The position numbers and the translations under genes are program-made. A stretch of 42,655 nucleotides of DNA from an uncultured Clostridia bacterium (lineage in GTDB: Bacteria > Bacillota > Clostridia > Christensenellales > Pumilibacteraceae): positions 1 to 42,655 of the forward strand of contig CAKQDN010000015.1 in assembly GCA_934229275.1 (NCBI GenBank), given 5' to 3'. The notes below the pieces were generated by a model, which was not told where the DNA came from, searched no databases, and saw nothing but the letters and a program-made list of their open reading frames with translations. This document shows, piece after piece, positions 34,745-42,545 of the stretch; positions within the stretch are counted from its first letter, which is position 1, and each line of letters opens with the position of its first letter.

Positions 34745-34773
34745 TTGACAACCGTCGATTTCGGTAGTATAAT
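34745..34773 (+). promoter_or_regulatory. Consensus sigma-A promoter of the solute-binding lipoprotein
   Basis: TTGACA (34745-34750) and TATAAT (34768-34773) are exactly 17 bp apart, with full consensus in both hexamers. The leader to the ATG at 34813 is about 33 nt. Confidence 0.88.
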
Positions 34774-34812
34774 AAAGATACAAAATAAATATTATTGCGG
34801 AGGGAGATGTTT

Positions 34813-37131
34813 ATGAAGAGCAAGAAACTAAACGTTTTATTAAGCGTTACGTTGGCTTTCGTCATGCTGATGACGTGCGTGGCATGCGCTCCGAGCGACA
34901 ACACTACGGAATGTCGGCACGAGGTCGATTACATTTACAACAACGACGCGACCACCGAAGCCGACGGCACGGAGTCCGGAGTGTGCAAACTGTGCGGCAA
35001 AACGCTTACGAGAACCGCCAAAGGCACTAAAATCGACACCGGCGATCGGATCAAAATAAAATTGCAGGCCTACGGCGACGAAAATCAAAAAGAAATGTTT
35101 ATTAGCGTTGTCCGCGCGTTCAACAATTCTTTGTACGCCGCCGCAAACGGACTGTACCTTACACTTGCGCAGTTTTTAACCGAGTCGGTCTACTTTAACG
35201 GTATCGAGATGGGTCAGACGATCATGCCCGACAACACCGTGAATATTATTGCCGTTCCGGACACAAAACTCAAAAAGTGGGCAAACGACGGCTATATCGA
35301 GTCGCTCGGCAGCGCGTGGGACGATAAAATCGGCGACATGTACCCGGGAGTAGTCGATCGTTTCCGTCACAACAAAAACGGCAACACTTCCGACAAAGAC
35401 GATCCGCTCCTGGGCGTTCCGTTTGACGCCGCTTCGACCGCTATTTACTATAACCGTCAGGCAATGGAAAACGCCGGCGTTATCGTAATCTCGGTGGACG
35501 ACGACACGGTAAACGAAGCCAACTACGAAAGATATTCCGCTCAGTACGTTGGACTTACTTCCGATTCGCTCGGAAAAAATCTGATAACTCTTTGGAACGA
35601 GAACAAAATCGCCGATAAATTCGGTCAGTACCACGACTCCTGCGGCAATCGCGGCGACGGAAAGGGCGCCGGATTCGACGCGGACGTTCTTCAAAAGCAG
35701 AGCATAGTCGTCCCGGCAAAGGGCTATTTCCGGCAGGACAGCCGGAACAACCTCTCGACCGAAAAATCGTGGGTAAATCCGAACGCAAACGGCGTTACCG
35801 CGGTCGTAAAAGTGTTCAACGCGTCGGTCGCTATGAACATAGACGAACTCGAGGACCTCGCGCGCCTGCTCTCGACCTCGAATAATACGGTTACGCACGA
35901 TCGTAAAACCGAAAACGGCAGAACCGTTGCAACGACCTACGGCTGCTATACCGAATACTATGAAGACTTCGCGCGTGCGGTCGGCGGAGACTTCCTTCTC
36001 GACCTTACCGGCGAAGGAGTGTGGGCGCTCGGCACGGACGACGCTTCCGCGAACTACCTCGTCACCGTAAACGCGCTCGATAAAACGGACGATAGCGGCG
36101 AAAAATACTACGAAGGAGTGAACACCGGAACGCATTACAAAGCCGGCGAAACGCTTAAATATCTCGATAAACTGGACGTTAAAAAATTCGCTCCTCTTAT
36201 CGGAAAGGACGGCAAGTATCAGAAAGACGAGAGCGGCAACATAGTTTTCAACGACGGCGACATGCTCGTTCCGGAGGCAAACGGCGGCGTCCGCATCTAT
36301 AACCGCGAAACCGGCACGCTCGGCGAGGTTTTAGGCGAAAACGCTTCGACCTGCATCCGCGCCGAGATAAAGGACAACGCAACCGACGATATTTCCGTTA
36401 ATCCGACCGCAAAATTCGTCGTTCTGCCCTCGACGATGGTCGCGCTCGACAGATATTACGGTCTTATTAAAGATTCGGGAATTATGCCCGTAACGAGCGG
36501 AACCGCAACTCCGTTCGACACGATAGCGCAGTTCGGTGAAGGCAAAATCGCCATGGTCGCGGAAAAATCCGATCTGATCGGAAGAGTGCGCGAGTTGACC
36601 GCGGAAAACGACGTCGAATGGGGCGTCGCACCGCTTCCCGTGTACAAAAAGTATAAAAATCCGCAGTCCGACGACGTAACCGTAAGCGCGGAAGGCGTTA
36701 AAACCGGCGTTTCGACCGCTATTGCGCTTTGCATAACTCCCACAACCAAGTACTCGCACAGAGAAGAAGCGCTTAAAGTCATCGAGTGGCTGACGAGCGC
36801 ATCTATCCGCGTGGGCGAAACCACCGAGTATGCCGGTCAGTACTATAAAGCGGCAGCCGGATATATTCCCGTTTGTCGCACGGCGGCGCAGCATTCCGCG
36901 TTTATTAAGGAGACCGAGAAAAATCTCAATATCGGACTTTTCTTCGACGCGCTCGAATACGAACGCCCTGCTTTGGGATGGTATATGCCCCACAACGTGT
37001 GGCTGACGTACTGCAATATCGAACACGGTTCGGACAACATCGGCGCGGCAAAAAGCCTTTCGGGCAACTCTTATTTCTTCGGCGATAACGAATTTCGCTC
37101 GAAGTACGAAGCCGCTTTGTCGTGGCAGTAA
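34813..37131 (+). CDS. Orphan extracellular solute-binding lipoprotein
   Basis: This 772-aa protein has lipobox CVAC (Cys25). The ATG at 34813 is preferred over the upstream TTG (34795) and ATG (34807), because GGAGGGAG sits at the right distance and the signal peptide begins there. Residues about 33-70 form a small Cys/His motif (C-R-H-E ... C-K-L-C-G-K-T), similar to short zinc-ribbon-like pieces seen in surface lipoproteins of gut Clostridia. The rest matches ABC sugar-type solute-binding proteins (family 1-like): G-V-P-F-D-A-A-S-T-A-I-Y-Y-N-R-Q-A-M-E-N-A-G, G-E-G-K-I-A-M-V, W-G-V-A-P-L-P and a late A-L-K-V-I-E-W-L. At 772 aa it is much longer than the usual 400-450. No permease or ATPase gene is adjacent, so it must borrow a transporter or act as a sensor. 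The substrate is unknown. Confidence 0.88.
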   Translation: MKSKKLNVLLSVTLAFVMLMTCVACAPSDNTTECRHEVDYIYNNDATTEADGTESGVCKLCGKTLTRTAKGTKIDTGDRIKIKLQAYGDENQKEMFISVVRAFNNSLYAAANGLYLTLAQFLTESVYFNGIEMGQTIMPDNTVNIIAVPDTKLKKWANDGYIESLGSAWDDKIGDMYPGVVDRFRHNKNGNTSDKDDPLLGVPFDAASTAIYYNRQAMENAGVIVISVDDDTVNEANYERYSAQYVGLTSDSLGKNLITLWNENKIADKFGQYHDSCGNRGDGKGAGFDADVLQKQSIVVPAKGYFRQDSRNNLSTEKSWVNPNANGVTAVVKVFNASVAMNIDELEDLARLLSTSNNTVTHDRKTENGRTVATTYGCYTEYYEDFARAVGGDFLLDLTGEGVWALGTDDASANYLVTVNALDKTDDSGEKYYEGVNTGTHYKAGETLKYLDKLDVKKFAPLIGKDGKYQKDESGNIVFNDGDMLVPEANGGVRIYNRETGTLGEVLGENASTCIRAEIKDNATDDISVNPTAKFVVLPSTMVALDRYYGLIKDSGIMPVTSGTATPFDTIAQFGEGKIAMVAEKSDLIGRVRELTAENDVEWGVAPLPVYKKYKNPQSDDVTVSAEGVKTGVSTAIALCITPTTKYSHREEALKVIEWLTSASIRVGETTEYAGQYYKAAAGYIPVCRTAAQHSAFIKETEKNLNIGLFFDALEYERPALGWYMPHNVWLTYCNIEHGSDNIGAAKSLSGNSYFFGDNEFRSKYEAALSWQ

Positions 37132-37199
37132 ACCGGGCTCGGTTTAGTCTAATTGCTCAAAAGTCGAACCGATCAAGCATAAATAAAGGCATAATAAAA

Positions 37200-37232
37200 G
37201 GCGCAGGGATTTTTTCTCCCGGCGTCTTTTTT
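37200..37232 (+). terminator. Bidirectional terminator between solute-binding protein and AraC genes
   Basis: The stem GGCGCAGGGA / TCCCGGCGTC (one or two mismatches) encloses TTTTTTC and is followed on the plus strand by TTTTTT. On the minus strand TTTTATTATG follows the stem, so it can also end the araC-type transcript (gene end 37280). Confidence 0.75.
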
Positions 37233-37279
37233 CGCACAGTAAAACGATGAAATCTATTGACTTTTCAGCCTCATCCGCG

Positions 37280-38083
37280 CTATTTTAAGCGGCTTTGACG
37301 GAATTCGGACGGCGAAATCCCGGTTTGCTTTTTGAAAAAAGCAGAAAAATAGTTGGCGTCGCAAAACCCGAGCCGTTCGGCTACGTCTGCAACCGAATAC
37401 GATCGGGTTTCGAGCATCGAACAAGCCGCGTCGGTTTTCAGTCGGTTCAGGTATTCGAGCACCGTTTCTCCGGTCTCTTTTTTGAATTCTCTTCCGACGT
37501 ACGAGCGCGAAAAGCCGACGTGACGGCATAGTTTATCGACGGTCAGATTCTCGGAAAGGCGTTCTTTCGCATACCTTTTGATTTCGCGGCATACGGAAAG
37601 CGAACCGCTCGCGAAATAGTCCGATTCGGCGGCGATTTTCTCCACGAGAGCGACTACCGGGAAAAGCACCGCGCACGCCCTCTCTTCTCCGGGCAGTTCG
37701 GTTTTCAGCGCGTCGTATTCGGGGACATTGCGGGCGTTTTCGCGGTAGCCCGTAAGACAGACGAGTGCGTACGTTTCGCCCGCGTCGCCTGCCCTGCAAA
37801 CGTATTCCGCAACTCCGAACGGACACGCGGACAAAACGCACTCGTTCGCGCCGAGCGAGCGGCACAATTCCTTTTGCCTTGCAACGCAACGACCCTTACT
37901 TTTACTCTTTACGGAAGCGCAATAAGCGTTGTCGTGAGTGAAAAACCGCTGCGGTATTTCGTCGGACGGATAAAACGCTCCGCCGAGGTTACAAAGCGAT
38001 ATTTTGTAGCCCGATTCTTCCGCAAAAAGAAGGTATTCTTTCAGCTGCTCGGTCGGGTTTGTGTTAAAATTCAAAGATTTCAT
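37280..38083 (-). CDS. AraC-family transcriptional regulator with PocR-like sensor domain
   Basis: This is a 267-aa regulator. The N-terminal half (about 10-160) has the spaced cysteines and N-A-Y-C ... G-R-C-V-A-R-Q-K-E-L-C ... C-P-F-G-V pattern of PocR-type ligand-binding domains, which in known members respond to small molecules such as propanediol or hydrocarbon-derived compounds. The C-terminal AraC domain (about 165-267) has two helix-turn-helix motifs (about 181-202 and 230-252) and the typical G-F-x-D-x-N-Y-F-S-x-x-F-K-K-x-x-G-x-S-P-x-E-F-R ending. No strong ribosome binding site is visible before the ATG. It is divergent from the FAD oxidoreductase gene with 80 bp between starts, the usual layout for a local regulator and its target. 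Confidence 0.88.
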   Translation of the reverse strand: MKSLNFNTNPTEQLKEYLLFAEESGYKISLCNLGGAFYPSDEIPQRFFTHDNAYCASVKSKSKGRCVARQKELCRSLGANECVLSACPFGVAEYVCRAGDAGETYALVCLTGYRENARNVPEYDALKTELPGEERACAVLFPVVALVEKIAAESDYFASGSLSVCREIKRYAKERLSENLTVDKLCRHVGFSRSYVGREFKKETGETVLEYLNRLKTDAACSMLETRSYSVADVAERLGFCDANYFSAFFKKQTGISPSEFRQSRLK

Positions 38084-38096
38084 ACCGATTTACCCA

Positions 38097-38125
38097 TTGC
38101 AAAGTATGTTTTTCAACAGTATACT
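38097..38125 (+). promoter_or_regulatory. Candidate promoter of the FAD oxidoreductase gene
   Basis: TTGCAA (38097-38102) and TATACT (38120-38125) have a 17-bp spacer. Its -10 overlaps the -10 of the divergent promoter in the palindrome AGTATACT (38118-38125). Confidence 0.55.
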
Positions 38126-38146
38126 ATACTCAAACGAAAAAAACAA
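38118..38146 (-). promoter_or_regulatory. Candidate promoter of the AraC-family regulator
   Basis: On the minus strand TTGTTT (38141-38146) and TATACT (38118-38123) have a 17-bp spacer. The leader is about 28 nt. It fully overlaps the plus-strand promoter, so the two should exclude each other. Confidence 0.5.
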
Positions 38147-38163
38147 GAGGTATAAAACGGATT

Positions 38164-39885
38164 ATGAAAAAAAGCAACCGAAAAACGCTTGCGTGCGATC
38201 TGTGCGTCGTGGGCGGCGGCATGAGCGGCGTCGCTGCAGCGGTGTCTGCGGCGAGAGAAGGACTGAAAGTCGTGCTTATTCACGACCGAACGGTGCTCGG
38301 CGGCAACGCTTCGAGCGAAGTGCGCATGTGGATTCGCGGAGCAAGCACACGTTTTCCCGAGTACAAAGAGGGCGGTTTAATAGAAGAACTTGCGCTCGAC
38401 GACATGCATTACAATCCCAAAATGAACTGGTCGCTGTGGGATCTCGTGCTGCTGAATAAGGTACGTTCGGAGAAAAACGTAACGCTTTTGCTGTCGGCGA
38501 CATGCTGCGGCGCGGAAGAAGAGGGCGGCGTTATAAAAAGCGTTACCGCCTGGAAAACCGACGAGTACGTTTTTTACGACGTTATTGCGAAGTTTTACGC
38601 CGATTGCTCGGGCGACAGCGTTCTTGCCGAATTTACGAGCGCGGAATTCGTTTCGGGCAGAGAAAGCAACAGCGAGTACGGCGAGCCGATGGCACGCGAG
38701 CATGCCGACGGCAACACCATGGGCAACAGCATTTTACTGCAATACCGACCGGCTTTTGAAGACGAAAGCGAGGATTGCGCTTTTGTTCCGCTCGCCGACC
38801 CGAAATTTACCGAAGCGCTTGAACGCCGACTGCCTTCCGCGTCGATTTTCGTCCCGCTGGAAAACTTCTGGTGGCTGGAACTGGGCGGAAATAAAGACGC
38901 TCTTCGGGATAGCGGCGAATTGTCGCGCGAACTGACTTCGCTTGCGGCGTCAGCGCACGAATACGTCCGTAAATCTGCAAACGAAAAAGGCTATATGCTC
39001 GACCGGATAGGCTCGCTCGCGGCGAAACGGGAAACGCGGCGCTACGTCGGCGACTACGTTTTAACGGCGAACGATATTCTCTCGTCGAAGTCTTTCGCGG
39101 ACGAAATAGCCTACGGCGGCTGGCCGATGGACGACCACTATCCCGAAGGTCTGTACTCGGATAAGCCCAACGTAAATTACTATTTCGAAAAGCCTTACTC
39201 TATTCCGTACGGCTGCATTTACTCCAAAAACGTCGAAAACCTGTTTTTTGCAGGCAGAAATATAAGCGTAACTCATCTTGCGCTGTCATCCACGCGAGTT
39301 ATGGCGACCTGCGCGATGCTGGGTCAGGCGGCGGGATTCGCGGCGACGGTTTCAGTGAGGCGTGGCGTTTCCGTTCGCGGCGCGGGCGCGTATATCGGCG
39401 AAATTCAGAGGCTGTTGCGCCTTCACGACTGCTATTTGTTACACACCGAACGCAAAAAAGTCATCGATTTCCCCGACGCCGAACGCAATCTCGACGGACG
39501 AGACAACGCAACCGTTTTATCCCCGGGCGAGAGCCTGTCTTTTATTTTTCCGAAGCGGTTTTACAGGTTCGTGCGCGTAGTCCTCGACAGCGATTTACTT
39601 AGAAGCGAACTGAAAGACGGTCCGGAAAAGAACGAAATCAGGAATTTCCCGTCGCTTTGCTATAACGCGCTCGGCTCGGTCACCGTCGAAACGCCGTCGC
39701 GAATTCTCAAAGACTTTTCGCTGATTTTAGACGACGACCGAAATTCCGCGATAAAAGTCGAGAATAACTATCAAAGATTTATTCTCGTTCCCGTAAACCG
39801 CGAGATAGAAAAACTCACTTTCCGCGCCGAAAAAACGCACGGCGGCGAAAACGCGCGTATTTTCTCGATAGACGTAGTGGAATAA
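38164..39885 (+). CDS. FAD-dependent oxidoreductase (FAD_oxidored family)
   Basis: This 573-aa soluble flavoprotein has an N-terminal dinucleotide-binding motif V-V-G-G-G-M-S-G (15-22), then a conserved L-G-G-N-A-S-S-E segment (45-52). The second FAD-contact motif lies further along (N-L-F-F-A-G-R-N-I-S, then A-T-C-A-M-L-G-Q-A-A-G-F-A). This layout is that of the FAD-dependent oxidoreductase family often found in polysaccharide or sugar-acid utilisation loci of gut bacteria. The last 130 residues look like an added beta-rich domain. No signal peptide is seen, so it is cytosolic. AGAGG lies 13 nt before the ATG, a somewhat long spacing. It is probably controlled by the divergent AraC/PocR regulator. 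The substrate is unknown. Confidence 0.88.
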   Translation: MKKSNRKTLACDLCVVGGGMSGVAAAVSAAREGLKVVLIHDRTVLGGNASSEVRMWIRGASTRFPEYKEGGLIEELALDDMHYNPKMNWSLWDLVLLNKVRSEKNVTLLLSATCCGAEEEGGVIKSVTAWKTDEYVFYDVIAKFYADCSGDSVLAEFTSAEFVSGRESNSEYGEPMAREHADGNTMGNSILLQYRPAFEDESEDCAFVPLADPKFTEALERRLPSASIFVPLENFWWLELGGNKDALRDSGELSRELTSLAASAHEYVRKSANEKGYMLDRIGSLAAKRETRRYVGDYVLTANDILSSKSFADEIAYGGWPMDDHYPEGLYSDKPNVNYYFEKPYSIPYGCIYSKNVENLFFAGRNISVTHLALSSTRVMATCAMLGQAAGFAATVSVRRGVSVRGAGAYIGEIQRLLRLHDCYLLHTERKKVIDFPDAERNLDGRDNATVLSPGESLSFIFPKRFYRFVRVVLDSDLLRSELKDGPEKNEIRNFPSLCYNALGSVTVETPSRILKDFSLILDDDRNSAIKVENNYQRFILVPVNREIEKLTFRAEKTHGGENARIFSIDVVE

Positions 39886-39907
39886 GAGTAATTAAACCGA
39901 TATAATC

Positions 39908-39948
39908 AAAAACCCGATCACAAAAGCGCAACTAGCGATCGGGTTTTT
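39908..39948. terminator. Bidirectional rho-independent terminator
   Basis: A perfect 12-bp stem AAAAACCCGATC / GATCGGGTTTTT encloses a 17-nt loop. It lies between the convergent ends of the FAD oxidoreductase gene (39885) and trpS (39975) and has T-runs on both strands. Confidence 0.88.
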
Positions 39949-39974
39949 GAGGTAAAAAATGAAAAAAATTAAAA

Positions 39975-41021
39975 CTAACAGTCAAAGTAATCGATTTGCA
40001 TGGCTTTACGGACGGAAGCAAGCGTTCCTGCCGCCGTTTTTTCGGCTTTAATGCAACCGGCTTTAAGAATTCCCTTGACTTCGGGGATGCGGTTCGCCCA
40101 GTCGAGCCTGCGCTCGTAGATGGGTTTAAGTTCGCTCTGAAGCACTTTCGAGAGGAATTTCTTTATCTTTACGTCGCCCAGACCGCCTTTGCGGTAGTGC
40201 GCTTTCAGTTCGTCGAGATTATTGTACTCGGGCAAAAATTCGGCAAAGTGTTCGTCTTTTGCAAACGCGTCGAGGTAGGTGAACACGGTGTTGCCTTCCA
40301 CTTTTCCGGGATCTTCCACGCGGATATGGTCGGGGTCGGTGAACATGCTCATAACCTTTTTGTGAATTTCTTCCGGGCTGTCGGAGAGATAGATGCAGTT
40401 GCCGAGCGACTTGCTCATTTTAGCCTTGCCGTCGATGCCGGGGAGACGTCTGCAATCGGTGTTTTCGGGCAGAACCATTTCGGGTTCGACCAGCGTTTCG
40501 CCGTACACCGAGTTGAATTTATGCACGATTTCGCGGCACTGTTCGAGCATCGGAGCCTGATCTTCGCCGACCGGCACGGTGGTCGCGTTAAAAGCCGTGA
40601 TGTCCGCCGCCTGACTTATCGGATAGCACAAAAATCCGACGGGGATGCTGTTTTCGAAGTCGCGCATTTTGATTTCCGACTTGACCGTCGGGTTGCGCTG
40701 AAGTCGCGACAGCGTTACGAGGTTCATGTAGTAGAACGACAGTTCCGTAAGCTCGGGAACGGTGGACTGAATGAAAATAGTGGACTTGTTCGGGTCGATG
40801 CCGCATGCAAGGTAGTCGAGTGCGACTTCTATAACGTTCGAGCGCACTTTTTCGGGATGCTCGGCGTTGTCGGTGAGAGCCTGCGCGTCGGCAATCATAA
40901 TATAGATATCGTCGTATTCGCCGCTGTTTTGCAGTTTAACGCGTTCGCGGAGCGAGCCGACGTAGTGACCGATATGCAGTCTGCCGGTCGGACGGTCGCC
41001 CGTTAGTATTACTTTTTTCAT
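39975..41021 (-). CDS. trpS: Tryptophanyl-tRNA synthetase
   Basis: This 348-aa class I aminoacyl-tRNA synthetase charges tRNA-Trp. It has the T-G-D-R-P-T-G-R-L-H-I-G-H-Y N-terminus with HIGH at 16-19, KMSKS at 201-205, and the TrpRS-type I-A-D-x-Q-A-L-T and P-V-G-E-D-Q segments. The length is normal for the family. GGAGG precedes the ATG. It lies 91 bp after mgsA in the same direction; no T-box leader fits in this space. It may be cotranscribed with mgsA. Confidence 0.96.
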   Translation of the reverse strand: MKKVILTGDRPTGRLHIGHYVGSLRERVKLQNSGEYDDIYIMIADAQALTDNAEHPEKVRSNVIEVALDYLACGIDPNKSTIFIQSTVPELTELSFYYMNLVTLSRLQRNPTVKSEIKMRDFENSIPVGFLCYPISQAADITAFNATTVPVGEDQAPMLEQCREIVHKFNSVYGETLVEPEMVLPENTDCRRLPGIDGKAKMSKSLGNCIYLSDSPEEIHKKVMSMFTDPDHIRVEDPGKVEGNTVFTYLDAFAKDEHFAEFLPEYNNLDELKAHYRKGGLGDVKIKKFLSKVLQSELKPIYERRLDWANRIPEVKGILKAGCIKAEKTAAGTLASVRKAMQIDYFDC

Positions 41022-41112
41022 GTTTTTCCTCCGTTTTCCGTTGAACTATCGGAATGTGTTGGTTGAAGTTTTGATAAAAATTCGGGATAATTTTATAGGT
41101 ATTTGACTTATA

Positions 41113-41487
41113 TTACAGCAGTCCCGAGTGAATTATGCAGTTTGCGGTTGCGACGTTGGTCGCGATGGGGATGTCGTACACGACCGCTATGCGAAGGAGC
41201 GCCTTAACGTCGGGGTCGTGCGGCTGCGCTTCGAGCGGATCCCATAAAAACACGATGGCGTCTATAGAGCCTTCCGCGACGCACGCGCCTATTTCGAGGT
41301 CGCCGCCCATAGGTCCGGAGAGGAATTTTTTGACGGTAAGACCGGTTTTTTCTGCGACGAGACCGGCGGTCGTACCCGTTCCGCACAGGGAGAAAGAGGC
41401 GAGTTTGTCTTTATTTTCGGTTGCCCACGCGATCATGTCGGCTTTTTTGTGGTCGTGAGCGACCAGCGCTATTACTTTTTTATCCAT
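41113..41487 (-). CDS. mgsA: Methylglyoxal synthase
   Basis: This 124-aa cytosolic enzyme converts dihydroxyacetone phosphate to methylglyoxal and phosphate, a bypass of lower glycolysis that relieves phosphate limitation. The family pattern is plain: A-L-V-A-H-D-H-K-K, G-T-G-T-T, S-G-P-M-G-G-D and W-D-P-L-E-A-Q-P-H-D-P-D-V-K-A-L-L-R. Asp63 and His90 line up with the E. coli catalytic residues Asp71 and His98. The ATG at 41487 is chosen over the longer frame (to 41529) because GGAGA lies just before it and the conserved fold starts there. The C-terminus ends shortly after N-V-A-T-A-N, shorter than the E. coli enzyme, as in other Bacillota. Confidence 0.96.
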   Translation of the reverse strand: MDKKVIALVAHDHKKADMIAWATENKDKLASFSLCGTGTTAGLVAEKTGLTVKKFLSGPMGGDLEIGACVAEGSIDAIVFLWDPLEAQPHDPDVKALLRIAVVYDIPIATNVATANCIIHSGLL

Positions 41488-41517
41488 TGTGTTCTCCGTG
41501 AAAGTTTTTGCTATTAC

Positions 41518-41546
41518 AGTGTAGCACATTTTTCGGAATTTTTCAA
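41518..41546 (-). promoter_or_regulatory. Candidate mgsA promoter
   Basis: On the minus strand TTGAAA (41541-41546) and TACACT (41518-41523) have a 17-bp spacer, and the start would be about 24 nt before the ATG at 41487. Confidence 0.6.
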
Positions 41547-41558
41547 GCGTTGACGGCT

Positions 41559-42092
41559 CTAATATTCCAGGTCGCGGTCGTGATCGTCGATAAATTGCCA
41601 GAAAGCGTCGAATTCCGCGTGCGAAACGCTTCCGCCGTGCGACAGAATGAGGTAGTCGCCGTGCTGCCAGCGGTATTTTATATCGGTCGGAGTAAAGCCG
41701 TTCTTCTCGTAAAACTCGAGCCGTTTAACGCGCTGATCGCGATTTTTCGCCTTTTCTTCTTCGGGGTCCTCGACGTCCACGATGACTTTGTAGTCCTCTT
41801 TAATTCGGCAGATCGTGTTTATGATGCGCGAGCCGTAACCCTCGTCGCGCTTGTCGGGCGACACGGCGAAGTATATGACGTGCGACACGTTAAGGCAGGT
41901 GAGTATGCTCGCAAAGCCGACGAACCGTTCGCCGTCGAAGAATGCGAGCAGATCGCCGACGTTCTGCTTGTCGTCCACGAGGTAGTTAAGACCTCTGCCG
42001 CGCTCGTTGGGCGGAAAAGCCGTTTCGTATAGTTTTTCGATGACGGGAAGCGTTTGGTCGTTTTCGCTTGTGATTTTTTTGTAGTTTAACAT
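41559..42092 (-). CDS. GNAT-family N-acetyltransferase
   Basis: This is a 177-aa cytosolic acyltransferase that should use acetyl-CoA. The GNAT core is visible: a strand with V-I-Y-F-A-V-S-P followed by the acetyl-CoA pyrophosphate-binding loop R-D-E-G-Y-G (82-87), then the late motif R-L-E-F-Y-E-K-N-G-F. The N-terminal Y-E-x-A-F-P-x-x-E-R is typical of this group. AAGGAAATT precedes the ATG. The gene has its own promoter and is followed 71 bp later by mgsA. The substrate (protein, small amine or antibiotic) cannot be told from sequence. Confidence 0.9.
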   Translation of the reverse strand: MLNYKKITSENDQTLPVIEKLYETAFPPNERGRGLNYLVDDKQNVGDLLAFFDGERFVGFASILTCLNVSHVIYFAVSPDKRDEGYGSRIINTICRIKEDYKVIVDVEDPEEEKAKNRDQRVKRLEFYEKNGFTPTDIKYRWQHGDYLILSHGGSVSHAEFDAFWQFIDDHDRDLEY

Positions 42093-42126
42093 AATTTCCT
42101 TTTTTCAAAGAGTGTTGTGGAACTTT

Positions 42127-42155
42127 ATTATAGCACTTTTGCAGAATTCATACAA
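42127..42155 (-). promoter_or_regulatory. Sigma-A promoter of the GNAT gene
   Basis: On the minus strand TTGTAT (42150-42155) and TATAAT (42127-42132) have a 17-bp spacer. The leader is about 28 nt. Confidence 0.75.
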
Positions 42156-42160
42156 GCGTT

Positions 42161-42545
42161 TCTTACTTTTTTGGTTACTTTTTTGGAAAAAAGTAACCAA
42201 AAAACTTTTGAGTTAAGAGTGGAGCGTTGTATTTAAGGTTAGTTCTTCTGCTTATGCCGCTACATATAGATAAATGAAGTTGTTTTGAAAAAAGTAACCA
42301 AAAAACTTTTGAGTTAAAAGTGGAGCGTTGTATTTAAGGTTAGTTCTTCTGCTTATGCCGATACATATGGATAAACGAAGTTGTTTTGAAAAAAGTAACC
42401 AAAAAACTTTTGAGTCAAGAGCGGAGAGTTGTATTTAAGGTTGGTTCTTCTGCTTATGCCGCTACATATGGATAAACGAAGTTGGTTTGAAAAAAGTAAC
42501 CAAAAAACTTTTGGGATAGGAAATATAATAAATCAAGGTTGGTTT
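42161..42545. repeat. Tandem repeat with 101-bp period (three full units plus a partial one)
   Basis: The anchor GAAAAAAGTAACCAAAAAAC starts at 42186, 42287, 42388 and 42489, spacing of exactly 101 bp each time. Units differ at only a few positions; the last is cut short and diverges after about 25 bp. The first unit is preceded by GGTTACTTTTTT, so unit 1 begins with a perfect hairpin (GGTTACTTTTTT / AAAAAAGTAACC), the same T/A hairpin module found inverted at 5.9, 31.9 and 33.6-33.7 kb. Each unit also contains a GCCG(A/C)TACAT piece shared with mosaics B, C and D. There is no open reading frame and no spacer variation of CRISPR type. Confidence 0.85.

Larger units (their letters stand above)
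34440..34812. other. Divergent spo0A / solute-binding protein intergenic region
   Basis: This 373-bp gap holds the spo0A candidate promoters (34497-34593) and the strong plus-strand promoter at 34745-34773. The stretch 34594-34744 shows no gene, repeat module or clear hairpin. It contains none of the repeat modules found in other gaps of the window. Confidence 0.6.

Noticed and set aside
41022..41112. T-box leader for trpS
   Set aside because: The gap is only 91 bp and contains no T-box-like motif or terminator pair.
42186..42545. CRISPR array
   Set aside because: Regular spacing was noticed, but the whole 101-bp unit is repeated with no unique spacers, and no cas genes are present.
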